Source of the DNA: Ardenticatenaceae bacterium
GTDB taxonomy: Bacteria > Chloroflexota > Anaerolineae > Promineifilales > Promineifilaceae
Reading direction: 5' to 3'
Length of the DNA: 64,000 nt
Assembly (NCBI GenBank): GCA_020634375.1
Contig: JACKBX010000007.1
Location: forward strand, 326,645 to 390,644
Shown here: positions 42,131 to 51,126 of the stretch, one piece after another
Layout: each line of letters starts with the position of its first letter
How positions within the stretch are numbered: position 1 is the stretch's first letter
Notes under the pieces: generated by a model
Told to the model about the DNA's origin: nothing
The model's database searches: none
Seen by the model: only the letters and a program-made list of their open reading frames with translations
Program-made: the position numbers and the translations under genes

Positions 42131-43576
42131 TCAATACCCTCTCATCCGCGCAATGGCCCATTCATACAATTGATGATACCCCTTCGCCGAACGATCCCAA
42201 GAAAAATCAGCCATCATGCCGCGCCGCTGAATACTGCGCCAGGCATCTTTGTCCACGTTGTAAAAATAAATCGCCCGCTGCAATGCGTGCCAGAAAGCAT
42301 CACTGCTGTAATAATTGAACGCGAACCCCGTCACCCCGTCTTGCACTGTGTCCGCCAGGCCGCCAGTGGCCCGCACCAAAGGCACACTACCATAACGCAT
42401 GGAGATGAGCTGCCCCAAACCACATGGCTCAAACAGCGACGGCATCAAGAAAATATCACTGCCTGCATAAATCAACGGGGCTAGACTGGCATCGTAGGCC
42501 AAAAAAGCGGTCATTTTGTCGCGGTGATAACTGGCAATTTGCGCAAACATCCCCTCATACTCTGGCTGGCCCGTACCCAACACCACAAACTGTGCCGGGC
42601 CAGAAAAGCCATTCATCAAACGATGAATCACATCCCCGGTGATGTCCAGCCCTTTTTGCCAGTCCAGCCGCGTAATCATTGCCACTAGCGGCACATCATC
42701 CACCTGCGGCAAATTGGCCCGCGCTTGCAACGCTCGCCGGTTGACAATACGGTTTCTCATATGATCGAGATCAAAGTTAGCCGCCAGCCGCTTATCTGTG
42801 GCCGGATTCCATTCGTCGTAATCCAGGCCGTTGAGAATACCGTGCAGGTCAAATTGGCGATGGCGCAGCAGAGCATCCAGCCCCGCGCCGCCTTCGGGGG
42901 TGGTGATTTCGCGGGCATACGTGGGGCTGACAGTGTTGACCATTGTGGCATGATAGATGCCCCGTGCCATGAAATTCACCTCGTCGTATGCCTCTTCGGC
43001 CAGCGAGTGTGTGACAATGCCCAGGTAGTTAAAAACGTGCCAGTTGGTTTTGCCCTGGTGCGCCAGATTGTGAATGGTAAATACGCTGGGCACGCCACGG
43101 AAGAAGTCGTCGGCTTGCCCGGCCGTTGCCAGCCAGGTGATGGCTGGAGCCGTGTGCCAATCGTGCGCGTGCAGCAAATCAGGCCGCCAGTCCAGCGTGC
43201 GCACAAATTCCAGCGCCGCTTTGCTGAAAAAGGCGTAGCGGTACACGTCATCCCAATAGCCATACAGCGTGTCGCGGTTGAAGAGGTACTGCTCAGCAAT
43301 GAAGTAGATGGGCACATCACTGCCCGGTAATCGCCCTTCAAACACACCCGCTTCAATTTCTCCTGCGCCAGTGGGCACGCGGAAGGTGTGCCCCATTGGT
43401 TCAACACCCGGATAACCCGCTTCTATTTTCTTGTATGCGGGCATGATCACGCGCACATCGTGACCCATTGCGTGCAAGGCTTTGGGCAGGGAGCCGCCAA
43501 TATCACCCAATCCGCCGGTCTTGGCAAAGGGGGCTACTTCGGCGCTGAGAAATAGAATTTTGAGGGATTCAGCCAT
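42131..43576 (-). CDS. glgA: Glycogen synthase (ADP-glucose type, GT5)
   Basis: 481 aa from ATG 43576 (GGAG 7 bases upstream; an in-frame ATG lies 12 bases before). The KTGGLGDI ADP-glucose loop is in EVAPFAKTGGLGDIGGSLP near the N-terminus. HNLAHQGKTNWHVF, the C-terminal Rossmann entry VPLVAMITRLDWQKGLD and the donor-site Glu in FLMPSLFEPCGLGQLISMRYGSVP are all present. It extends glycogen with glucose from ADP-glucose. The length is normal. It precedes malQ by 88 bases on the same strand. Confidence 0.97.
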   Translation of the reverse strand: MAESLKILFLSAEVAPFAKTGGLGDIGGSLPKALHAMGHDVRVIMPAYKKIEAGYPGVEPMGHTFRVPTGAGEIEAGVFEGRLPGSDVPIYFIAEQYLFNRDTLYGYWDDVYRYAFFSKAALEFVRTLDWRPDLLHAHDWHTAPAITWLATAGQADDFFRGVPSVFTIHNLAHQGKTNWHVFNYLGIVTHSLAEEAYDEVNFMARGIYHATMVNTVSPTYAREITTPEGGAGLDALLRHRQFDLHGILNGLDYDEWNPATDKRLAANFDLDHMRNRIVNRRALQARANLPQVDDVPLVAMITRLDWQKGLDITGDVIHRLMNGFSGPAQFVVLGTGQPEYEGMFAQIASYHRDKMTAFLAYDASLAPLIYAGSDIFLMPSLFEPCGLGQLISMRYGSVPLVRATGGLADTVQDGVTGFAFNYYSSDAFWHALQRAIYFYNVDKDAWRSIQRRGMMADFSWDRSAKGYHQLYEWAIARMRGY

Positions 43577-43661
43577 AAGACACTCCAAGTAAGGATGAAG
43601 GTTGAAGGATGAAGGTTAAATTGTTCATTGCTAATTGCTAATTGTCCCTGATTTGAGGCAG

Positions 43662-44888
43662 TTATTCAACTGCTGTCATGACCCAGGTGCGGAAGAGGAG
43701 CACGGCCGTTCCCGCCAACATCGCTCCCCAAATGAAAGGGGCCGCCGGGCCGAAACCAGCCCATCCACCCAGCCCCTGCCATAAAATGCCCGCGATCAGA
43801 CTGGCAGGCAAAACGGCAATGCCAACGGCCGCATTGTACAGTCCAAATGCTGTGCCGCGCTGCTCTTTGGATACGATGTCAGCCACAAACGCTTTGGCCG
43901 TGCCCTCCACCGCCGCATAGTAGACGCCATAAAGGGCATAGAGGAGGAAGATGTGTACGGCCGTTTCCGCCAGCGCAAACCCCAGATACAACACCCCGTA
44001 CACCAGCCAGCCCCCCGTAATCAACCGTTCGCGGCCAATGCGATCCGACAAAGACCCCAGCGGCCCAGACAGCAGCGCATACACCAGGTTAAACATCGCC
44101 AGCATCGCCAGAATGCCCAACACACTCAGCCCACGCTCTTGCGCCCGCAAAATGAGGAACGCATCCGCCGAATTACCTAGCGTAAACAACACCAACACCA
44201 GCAAAAAGCGGCGAAACCGTTGATCAAAACCAGCCCAAGTGAGTTTGGGCAGTTCCGCTTTCTTCTTTGCCTGCGCTTCCCGTGCGCCAAATCCCAAAAT
44301 CAACACGGCCAACACAGCCGGCAAAATGCTGAACAAAACCACGCGCTGAAAAGTCGGCCGTTCCAAATTGACATCACCTGCCTGGGCAAACCAGACTACC
44401 GCCAACGCAATGAGAATACCTATCATCGCCCCGGCTGTGTCTCCGGCGCGGTGCAGCCCATAGGCCAGACCACGATGTTCCTCGCCAATGCTGTCGGCGA
44501 TGAGTGCATCACGGGGCGCGGTACGGATGCCCTTGCCCACGCGGTCGCCAAAGCGCACGGCCAGCACGCCCCACCACGAGGTAACAAAATACAGCAGTGG
44601 CTTGGCGATGGACGAGAGACCATACCCGACAACAGCCAGCCCTTTGCGCTGGCCCAACTTGTCAGAAATCCAACCGGAGAGGATTTTGAGCAGACTGGCG
44701 GTACTTTCAGCCAATCCTTCAATAAGGCCAATGACATTGGTACGCACACCCAACACGTTGGCTAAAAAGAGGGGCAGCAGATTCAAGACCATTTCGCTAG
44801 AAATGTCAGTGAGGAAGCTAGTGATGGTGACAATCCAAACATTGCGGGGCAGTTGACGGAGGGGTGGACGAGCAGGTGTTGTTGACAT
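43662..44888 (-). CDS. MFS transporter of unknown substrate
   Basis: 408 aa, about 12 membrane helices. Conserved MFS-loop elements: SGWISDKLGQRKGLAVVGY after helix 2 and FGDRVGKGIRTAPRDALIADSIGEEHRGLAYGLHRAGDTAGA in the first half; SGPLGSLSDRIGRERLI marks the matching loop of the second half. The GKGIRTAPRDALIAD signature defines a subgroup found in many bacteria, usually called putative efflux permeases. The gene lies upstream of glgA on the same strand, so a link to sugar metabolism is possible but unproven. Confidence 0.85.
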   Translation of the reverse strand: MSTTPARPPLRQLPRNVWIVTITSFLTDISSEMVLNLLPLFLANVLGVRTNVIGLIEGLAESTASLLKILSGWISDKLGQRKGLAVVGYGLSSIAKPLLYFVTSWWGVLAVRFGDRVGKGIRTAPRDALIADSIGEEHRGLAYGLHRAGDTAGAMIGILIALAVVWFAQAGDVNLERPTFQRVVLFSILPAVLAVLILGFGAREAQAKKKAELPKLTWAGFDQRFRRFLLVLVLFTLGNSADAFLILRAQERGLSVLGILAMLAMFNLVYALLSGPLGSLSDRIGRERLITGGWLVYGVLYLGFALAETAVHIFLLYALYGVYYAAVEGTAKAFVADIVSKEQRGTAFGLYNAAVGIAVLPASLIAGILWQGLGGWAGFGPAAPFIWGAMLAGTAVLLFRTWVMTAVE

Positions 44889-44986
44889 AATTTCCTTTGT
44901 GCGTCATCCGTCAAGGTGATGCTTTGCGTTTCACGTTTCACGAATGGCTGTTGTACAATATAAATACAAATATTGGGAGTGATTAT

Positions 44987-45775
44987 ATGTCTTTTCGCCG
45001 CATGTTGCCGTTCATTTTGATTAATATTGTGGTTTCCGCAGTGGTGGTACTGGGGATTTTGTATTGGTGGGATAGTCGGGAACAGGAACCGGAAGTGGTG
45101 GCGCAGGCAACGGCCGTTGCCGCATCCACAGCTCCAGCCGCCACAGCCGCCGCCCTCGTCGAAGAACAAACCCAGGCAGAGGAGGAACCCAGCGCCACGC
45201 CAGAACCGGAAGACGAACTGCCGGTTCACGTTGTACGCAGCGGTGACACCCTGATGAGCATCAGCCAATTCTACGACATACCCATGGACGACCTGATTGC
45301 TTTCAATAACCTGGACAACCCCAATTTGCTGGCGGTGGGACAAGAACTGGTGATTCCCGTGAACGGCATCCCCACCCCTACACCCCCTCCGACGGCGACG
45401 CCGGAACCCAATGTCTTACCATCACCCAACCCCACCATTCCGGCAGAGGAAGAAGGGGTAGTTGATTTGCAGATTACGGCCGTTTACGGTCTAGGCGATC
45501 TGACAGAAGAAGCCGTACAACTCATCAACGCAGGCAGCCGCATCGTCGAGCTGCAAAATTGGAACCTGCGCGACGAAGACGGCTACGTGTACACATTTAT
45601 CAATCCAACCGCCCTGTACGGCGATGGCTCTGGCATCGTCATCCACACCGAAGCCGGCCAGGATACTTCCACCGATCTGTACTGGGACTTGGAAGAACCC
45701 ATCTGGCAATCCGGCGAACGAGTTACCCTACTAGATGCAGAAGGCACGATTCAAGCAACGTTTACTATCCCGTAG
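44987..45775 (+). CDS. Membrane-anchored LysM protein with lamin-tail-like domain
   Basis: 262 aa from ATG 44987 with GGGAG upstream. One membrane anchor at residues 7-27 (LPFILINIVVSAVVVLGILYW), then an Ala/Glu-rich spacer. A LysM domain follows at about 80-125 (HVVRSGDTLMSISQFYDI...NPNLLAVGQELVIP), which binds peptidoglycan. A Pro/Thr linker leads to a lamin-tail-type beta domain at about 165-262 (VQLINAGSRIVELQNWNLRDEDGYVYTF). It should lie at the cell surface. Combinations of LysM and lamin-tail domains are common in Chloroflexota; the role is unknown. Confidence 0.85.
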   Translation: MSFRRMLPFILINIVVSAVVVLGILYWWDSREQEPEVVAQATAVAASTAPAATAAALVEEQTQAEEEPSATPEPEDELPVHVVRSGDTLMSISQFYDIPMDDLIAFNNLDNPNLLAVGQELVIPVNGIPTPTPPPTATPEPNVLPSPNPTIPAEEEGVVDLQITAVYGLGDLTEEAVQLINAGSRIVELQNWNLRDEDGYVYTFINPTALYGDGSGIVIHTEAGQDTSTDLYWDLEEPIWQSGERVTLLDAEGTIQATFTIP

Positions 45776-45780
45776 GCTTA

Positions 45781-45811
45781 GAGTTGTCAAATCTCAAAGA
45801 TTTGACAACTC
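45781..45811 (+). terminator. Perfect 14-bp hairpin after the LysM gene
   Basis: GAGTTGTCAAATCT (45781-45794), loop CAA, AGATTTGACAACTC (45798-45811). There is no long T-run, so it may act as a transcript-end stabiliser. The inner AGATTTGACAA element recurs at 784-795. Confidence 0.65.
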
Positions 45812-45832
45812 TCTGCAGTAGGAGACCCTAAA

Positions 45833-46057
45833 ATGCGTGGCTTAATTGACCGGAAAGGAGAACAATTCGCTTATCTGGAAGGAACCATTCTTTACACACT
45901 TGAGGGTGAGCCAACCGGCCGTTTGGAAGGAGAATTCATCCTAGACCTGGGCGGCAAAAAAATCTGGCGCGTCGTTGGCGATGGCGTATACTCCCTTGAC
46001 GGAGCCGAGTCCATCGGCTACTTTGGCGCAACCGCGTCAATGCAACATACACTGTAA
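45833..46057 (+). CDS. Small beta-repeat protein of unknown function
   Basis: 74 aa; GGAG lies 8 bases before the ATG. The sequence is a run of short strands with a repeated pattern: (F/I)AYLEGTILYTLEGEPTG, then RLEGEFILDLGGKKIWRVVGDGVYSLDG and IGYFG. Such 4-strand mini-repeats resemble YD-like or beta-meander repeats. No signal peptide, so cytoplasmic. It lies between the LysM and endonuclease IV genes. Confidence 0.6.
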   Translation: MRGLIDRKGEQFAYLEGTILYTLEGEPTGRLEGEFILDLGGKKIWRVVGDGVYSLDGAESIGYFGATASMQHTL

Positions 46058-46111
46058 CCAATGATAATCACCCTGCATCCTGCATAATTCACACATTTTC
46101 GAGGAGGTTCT

Positions 46112-46984
46112 ATGCGACTGGGCGCACACATGAGCACAGCCGGTGGTGTTTACACGGCTTTTCAACGCGGTCATGACACAGGCTGCGATTCCATCTTGAT
46201 TTTTACCAAAAGCAATCGGCAGTGGAAGGCAAAACCGCTAACACCGCAAGATATTGAAAAATTCCAACAGACTGCCGCCGAATTTGAGCAGATTCACCCG
46301 GTAGCCATTCATGCCAGTTACCTCATCAATGTCGGGTCGCCAGACGCAGCCTTGTGGGAGAAGTCGTATCAGGCGCTCAAAGTGGAAGTGGAACGCGCTG
46401 GTCAATTGGGTATTCCGCTGATTAACTTCCACCCCGGTTCTTACGTGAAAAGTGATGAAGAAACAGGATTGGCAAATATTGCTTGTGCATTGAAGCGATT
46501 GTTGGCGGAAACGGCCGTAACCGCCCCCGACACCACCATTTGCCTGGAAAACATGGCCGGGCAAGGCACCAATCTCGGCGGCAAATTCGAGCATCTCGCC
46601 TATTTGCTCAACGAAGCCGGACATGATCCACGCCTGGGCGTTTGCTTCGACACCTGCCATGCCTTTGCTGCGGGCTACGACCTGCGCAGCCCCGAAGCCT
46701 ACGCCGCCACCATGGCCGAGTTCGACCGCATCGTCGGCCTGGAACAAATCAAATTCTTCCACTTCAACGACAGCCAGCACGAACTTGGCTCCCACAAAGA
46801 CCGCCACGAACACATTGGTAAAGGCTTCATCGGCACAGAAGGTTTCGCCAACTTCCTCAACGACCCGCACTGGGCCAATCACGCCGCCCACTTGGAAACG
46901 CCCAAAACGGAAACGGATGACGACGGCAGTGAAATCGAAATGGATCCCGTCAATCTGGCTACCTTGCGTGGATTGGTGAAATGA
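46112..46984 (+). CDS. nfo: Endonuclease IV (AP endonuclease)
   Basis: 290 aa, TIM-barrel family 2 AP endonuclease. It cuts DNA 5' to abasic sites in base-excision repair. Zinc ligands are visible: His in IHASYLIN, His in INFHPGSYV, Glu in CLENMAGQG, Asp-His in GVCFDTCHAFAAGYD, Asp-His-like FHFNDSQHELGSHKDRHEHIG, and the final Glu in HLETPKTE. GAGGAGG lies 6 bases before ATG 46112. Its stop overlaps the start of the next gene by ATGA. Confidence 0.95.
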   Translation: MRLGAHMSTAGGVYTAFQRGHDTGCDSILIFTKSNRQWKAKPLTPQDIEKFQQTAAEFEQIHPVAIHASYLINVGSPDAALWEKSYQALKVEVERAGQLGIPLINFHPGSYVKSDEETGLANIACALKRLLAETAVTAPDTTICLENMAGQGTNLGGKFEHLAYLLNEAGHDPRLGVCFDTCHAFAAGYDLRSPEAYAATMAEFDRIVGLEQIKFFHFNDSQHELGSHKDRHEHIGKGFIGTEGFANFLNDPHWANHAAHLETPKTETDDDGSEIEMDPVNLATLRGLVK

Positions 46985-48045
46985 TAGTAGATGCTCACCT
47001 CGACTTAGCTTACAACGAATTGGTGTACGGCCGTAACCTGCGCCAACCCCTCGCCAAACTGCGTGCCCAAAACCCCAAACCAGGGCCACGCGGCATCCCC
47101 ATCGTCACCATTCCTGAGCTGCAAAAGGGTGGGGTTGGCCTCGTCTTTGGCACACTTTTTGTCATGCCCGCCGCCTACAAAGTCACGGGGCTGGATGGCG
47201 GCGAAACTTACCACACAGCCGAACAAGCCCATCGTCAGGCGATGGCGCAGCTCGACTACTATCACCGCCTCGCCGACGAGGACGACACCATTCGCCTTGT
47301 CACAGACAGCGCCAGCCTGGACACCGTCATCGCCAGCCATGAACCAGGCAGCGCGGAGCCGCCCCTTCTCGGCATTGTGCCTCTCATGGAAGGGGCCGAC
47401 CCCATCCGCGAACCAGAAGAGGCCGAACTCTGGCACGCACGCGGCCTGCGGTTGATTGGGTTGGCCTGGGATGACACCCGCTATGCACATGGGGCCTGGC
47501 GCAGCGGCGAAGGGTTAACCGGCGAAGGCCACCGCCTGTTGGAAGTGATGGCTCAATTCCGCTTCATCGCCGACCTGACGCACATGAGCGAACGCGCCAG
47601 CCTAGAAACGCTGGAACGCTACGCTGGCCCGGTGGTGGCGACGCATAGCAACGTGAGGGATTTGGTGGACGGCCGTCCCCGACACCTCTCCAATCAACAA
47701 ATCAGCCTACTCGGTGAGCGAAATGGCGTCATCGGCATTGTCCTCTTCAATAAATTCCTCAAAGCTGATTACCAGACAGGCAATCCCAACAACATGGTCA
47801 CACTCAACGATGTCGTCGCGCACATTGACCACATTTGCCAACTGCTGGGCGATGCTGACCATGTCGGCATCGGCAGCGATTTTGACGGCGGCTTTGGCGC
47901 AGCCGACATCCCCGCCGAAATGAACTCCGCCGCTGATCTACCCCTCATCGCCGCCAAACTGCACGAAAAAGGTTATGAAGAAGCCCATATTTCAAAGATT
48001 ATGGGGGAAAACTGGGTCAATTTACTGCGTCGCGCCTGGGCATAA
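46981..48045 (+). CDS. Membrane dipeptidase (M19 family)
   Basis: 354 aa, coupled to nfo by an ATGA overlap at 46981. The M19 zinc site is visible: DAHLDLAY (HxD) at the N-terminus, Glu in GIVPLMEGADPI (bridging), His in FIADLTHMSE, His in VVATHSNVRDL, and the substrate Asp in VGIGSDFDGGFG. It hydrolyses dipeptides or dehydropeptides with zinc. No signal peptide, as in many bacterial members. Pairing with a DNA-repair enzyme has no obvious logic. It ends just before a hairpin at 48046-48084. Confidence 0.92.
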   Translation: MIVDAHLDLAYNELVYGRNLRQPLAKLRAQNPKPGPRGIPIVTIPELQKGGVGLVFGTLFVMPAAYKVTGLDGGETYHTAEQAHRQAMAQLDYYHRLADEDDTIRLVTDSASLDTVIASHEPGSAEPPLLGIVPLMEGADPIREPEEAELWHARGLRLIGLAWDDTRYAHGAWRSGEGLTGEGHRLLEVMAQFRFIADLTHMSERASLETLERYAGPVVATHSNVRDLVDGRPRHLSNQQISLLGERNGVIGIVLFNKFLKADYQTGNPNNMVTLNDVVAHIDHICQLLGDADHVGIGSDFDGGFGAADIPAEMNSAADLPLIAAKLHEKGYEEAHISKIMGENWVNLLRRAWA

Positions 48046-48084
48046 AAAAGCGAAGACGCCCCAGATGGGACGCCTTCAAAAAAA
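48046..48084 (-). terminator. Imperfect terminator hairpin between convergent genes
   Basis: GAAGACGCCCC / GGGACGCCTTC pair with two mismatches; a T-run follows on the minus strand (CGCTTTTTT). It would end the gene at 48130. Confidence 0.6.
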
Positions 48085-48129
48085 GGAAGAGGAGGGAAGA
48101 CTTTGTGAACGGATAATTCACAAGCTATG

Positions 48130-48666
48130 TCACTTGATATACCCTAATTCAGCCAGCGTCTGAAACAACGGCAGCGAGTCAGCCATACGCATCGCCCCAA
48201 ACCACCATATGCCTTTGTCCCCACGAAAGAAATAATCATACCCTGCATGACGCCCTTCAATCGGGATTAGAATCTGGGTGGGCTTTCCCACCCGGAATGC
48301 CGCATGAAAGTTGATAGGGTTGTCATAATAAAGCTCAAGCAAGACTCCCTTGTTATCATAATACGTCAGTGATTCCTCGTTGAAATCTATGTTGATCAGG
48401 TCTGTATTACTGAAGTCTTGTAAGGCAGTCTGCACGGCCGTTGCCAAAGCCTGATACTCAGCATGTCCCGGTTGAATCAAAACACGCTCTCCATTTACCA
48501 TCAACACAATCCGATTCGGCGTAGCATCAATCGTTTGCGCCCGAAACCACAGCCAATCCTCCGTATTCAACACGTTTATTGCATAAACAATCAACACGGC
48601 AATGGCAACAAACATCACAACCGGTTCCCACACCCTAATTTGTCTCGGATGTTTTAACTCAATCAT
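48130..48666 (-). CDS. Membrane-anchored protein of unknown function
   Basis: 178 aa from ATG 48666 (GAGGAT upstream; an in-frame ATG 51 bases earlier is weaker). One membrane segment at about residues 14-34 (VVMFVAIAVLIVYAINVLN). The outer part resembles the first subdomain of two-component regulatory YycH/YycI-type or DUF-like proteins (RIVLMVNGERVLIQPG...AVQTALQDF), but I do not recognise it securely. It lies convergent to the dipeptidase gene. Confidence 0.55.
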   Translation of the reverse strand: MIELKHPRQIRVWEPVVMFVAIAVLIVYAINVLNTEDWLWFRAQTIDATPNRIVLMVNGERVLIQPGHAEYQALATAVQTALQDFSNTDLINIDFNEESLTYYDNKGVLLELYYDNPINFHAAFRVGKPTQILIPIEGRHAGYDYFFRGDKGIWWFGAMRMADSLPLFQTLAELGYIK

Positions 48667-48752
48667 CACATAATCCTCTGCCTGGAAAACGCCAGGCCAC
48701 TTAATGGCATCTGGCAACTACGTGATGTACACAGCAATCGTGAACCCTGCCC

Positions 48753-49730
48753 TTACAACTTCAGTCGGGGGTCCAGGGCATCACGCAACCCATCACCCAA
48801 GTAGTTGAACGCCAACGACGCCAAGAATATCATCAACCCTGGATACAATGCCTTCCACGGCGCTGTGAACATGTCCTTCTGCACGTTCTGTAACATGTTC
48901 CCCCACGTCGCCACCGGCTGCTGTATCCCAAATCCCAAAAAGCTCAACGCCGACTCCACCAGAATCACCCCGCTCAATCCCAACGTCGCACTCACAATGA
49001 TCGGCGGCAAGGCGTTCGGCATCATGTGCCGCACAATGATTTGCAGGTCGCTCAACCCCAATGCCTTCGACGCTTCTGTGAATTCCTGGTTGCGCAAGCT
49101 CAATACCATCCCGCGTGCCAATCGGCACGAGCCTGTCCAACCAAACAGGCTCAATATGGTCACAATCACCACCGCCTGGCTCCACTCTGGCGGCAGCCAG
49201 GTGATGCGTAGGTTGCGCAGAATGGAGGACAGGGTCAGCAGCAGCGGCAGGGTGGGTAGGATGATGACGAATTCGACAACCCGCTGGATCAGGTTGTCTA
49301 CCCACCCCCCGAAGTAGCCGGACACCGCTCCCAGAAACATCCCTACGGTCTCTTGGATGAAGACGACGGTGAAGGCGATGAATAGGGATAGTCGCCCGGC
49401 CACTAGCAGCCGGTACAGCACGTCTCGTCCTAGTTCGTCTGTGCCCAATGGATGCTCGGCGCTGGGGGAGGCGTTCCGCGCTGCCAGGTCTTGGGTGTCG
49501 CGGGTGTAGGTCAGGTCTTCCCCTTTGGATACGTTGTAGTAGGTCATCTGTCCCATGATGATCGGGCCAGCTATGACGGTGAGTATCATCAGTAAGAGGG
49601 TTACCAGGCTTGCGGTGGCGAGACGATGCCGCCGCAGCCGGTTCCAATAGGTGACTATCAGTGGCTCGGCTTTGTCTGTCAGCAAGGCTTCGGCTTGCAG
49701 GGCATCGACGTCTATTTCGGCTACGGACAT
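48753..49730 (-). CDS. Oligopeptide-type ABC permease, OppC/DppC-like
   Basis: 325 aa; AGGAG lies before the ATG at 49730. An extra cytoplasmic N-terminus of about 35 residues precedes the first helix. The large outer loop carries the OppC hallmark PSAEHPLGTDELGRDVLYRLLVAGRLSLFI. The EAA coupling loop is EFTEASKALGLSDLQIIVRHMMPNA. It forms a heteromeric channel for peptides or similar ligands with the OppB-like gene 70 bases upstream. No ATPase or binding protein is nearby. No ACGGCCGT lies in the pair. The gene is densely packed with open frames on other strands, typical of high GC with strong codon bias. Confidence 0.92.
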   Translation of the reverse strand: MSVAEIDVDALQAEALLTDKAEPLIVTYWNRLRRHRLATASLVTLLLMILTVIAGPIIMGQMTYYNVSKGEDLTYTRDTQDLAARNASPSAEHPLGTDELGRDVLYRLLVAGRLSLFIAFTVVFIQETVGMFLGAVSGYFGGWVDNLIQRVVEFVIILPTLPLLLTLSSILRNLRITWLPPEWSQAVVIVTILSLFGWTGSCRLARGMVLSLRNQEFTEASKALGLSDLQIIVRHMMPNALPPIIVSATLGLSGVILVESALSFLGFGIQQPVATWGNMLQNVQKDMFTAPWKALYPGLMIFLASLAFNYLGDGLRDALDPRLKL

Positions 49731-49800
49731 TGTTTTTCTCCTAATTGTGGGAAGGCTGAACGCTGAATTACCAACTCGATTCAGCCTTCATCCTTCATCC

Positions 49801-50988
49801 TTACTCAAAGCGGATGCGTGGGTCTACGACGGTGTATAGGATGTCGCCTACCAGGGTGGCGATGACGACGAGGATGGCCGAGATGAAGAGGATGGCCATC
49901 ACGATTGGCCAGTCGTCCCGATTGAGGGCGTCGATGAATAGCCGTCCCATCCCTGGATAGTTGAAGATGGTCTCGGTTAAAATCGCCCCGCTGAAGATGC
50001 CGGGGATTTGGAAAACGACGATGGTGATCAGCGGAATCAAAGCGTTCCGCGCCGCGTGCTTGAGGATGACGACGCGCTCGCGCAGTCCTTTGGCGCGTGC
50101 GGTGCGCACGTAGTCTTGCCGCAGTACTTCGAGCATGGAGGAGCGCATGAAACGGCTCCACCCCGCCAGGTACAGCATGGTCAGCACGGTCACGGGCAGG
50201 AATAGGTGGACGATGCGGTCGGCCAGGGAGCGGGGCTGCACGCCGAGGACGTCTTGGATGCTCCCGGACATCACCCGTGAGGTGAAGACGTCTCCGGTGG
50301 GAAAGGTGGGCAGCCCCCAGTCCCCGAATTTCAGCCCAAATAGGATGATCATCAGCAGCCCGAACCAGAAGACGGGCATGGCGGTGCCGAAGAAGCTGAA
50401 GGTGGTGACGACGTAGTCGAGTTTGGAGTATTGTTTGACGGCGGAGATGATGCCGATGGGGATGGCGATGAGCAGGGAGATGACGGTGACGCTGGCCATG
50501 AGGATGACGGTGTTTTTCACCCGTGCCCCGATGACGCTGGTCACGGCTTGCCCCCGTGCCAGTGACCAGGAGGTGCCCCAGTCCCAGCGCACAATGCCCC
50601 GCCGACAGGGGGAGTTCCCAACTCCGTTCCAATTGTCGTTGTTGCCTCCGACTTCTTTGCAGGTGGGGGATTGGAAGTCGACCCAGGTGCCGGTTTCCCA
50701 CATCTTGTCTGCTGGCCCAGGGTTGCCAATCGCTGCCCCGACTTCGTCTAGCCAGTCTTCTCCTCCCAGCCAGGTGAGGTATGACAGATAGAAGGGTTTG
50801 TTCAGTCCCAACATGGCTTCGATGCGGGCGATGTCTTCGGGGCTAAGTCGGCTCTTGGCGTCTGCCGCCAGGTTAAGCCCGGACAGTGGCCCTCCCGGGA
50901 CGGCGTTCAGCAGCCCAAAGATGGCAATGGTCGCCATGATGACAACTAGTATCATTTGGAATCCTCGCCGGATTAGATAGTTGGTCAT
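49801..50988 (-). CDS. Oligopeptide-type ABC permease, OppB/DppB-like
   Basis: 395 aa; GAGGAGG lies 8 bases before ATG 50988. Six membrane helices. The OppB hallmark LIRRGFQMILVVIMATIAIFGLLNAVPGGP opens the protein, and the EAA loop reads MLEVLRQDYVRTARAKGLRERVVILKHAARNALIPL. Between helices 1 and 2 the outer loop is long (about 100 residues) and holds two cysteines (PTCKEVGG and SPCRRG), which may bond. It pairs with the OppC-like protein. A candidate operator (51043-51062) lies between it and the divergent STAND gene. Confidence 0.92.
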   Translation of the reverse strand: MTNYLIRRGFQMILVVIMATIAIFGLLNAVPGGPLSGLNLAADAKSRLSPEDIARIEAMLGLNKPFYLSYLTWLGGEDWLDEVGAAIGNPGPADKMWETGTWVDFQSPTCKEVGGNNDNWNGVGNSPCRRGIVRWDWGTSWSLARGQAVTSVIGARVKNTVILMASVTVISLLIAIPIGIISAVKQYSKLDYVVTTFSFFGTAMPVFWFGLLMIILFGLKFGDWGLPTFPTGDVFTSRVMSGSIQDVLGVQPRSLADRIVHLFLPVTVLTMLYLAGWSRFMRSSMLEVLRQDYVRTARAKGLRERVVILKHAARNALIPLITIVVFQIPGIFSGAILTETIFNYPGMGRLFIDALNRDDWPIVMAILFISAILVVIATLVGDILYTVVDPRIRFE

Positions 50989-51042
50989 TAGTTTCTACCT
51001 CCTCGTTTTGAGCCAGCGGGTTTTTGAAACCTGTCTGGTTTG

Positions 51043-51062
51043 GTCTATTTGTTAGAATAGAC
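51043..51062. promoter_or_regulatory. Inverted repeat between the permease operon and the STAND gene
   Basis: GTCTATT (51043-51049), 6 bases, AATAGAC (51056-51062). It lies 55 bases upstream of the permease start and 65 bases before the STAND start, next to a TGTATCA direct repeat (51093 and 51104). Candidate operator for one or both. Confidence 0.45.
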
Positions 51063-51126
51063 AAGAGAACGGTTGAAAACTGGCCTCAATTTGTATCAAA
51101 CATGTATCAATTGAGAGAATAATGGG

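Noticed and set aside
48793..50701. Long alternate frames within the OppB/OppC genes
   Set aside because: His/Arg-rich shadows of strongly conserved permease frames on the same strand.
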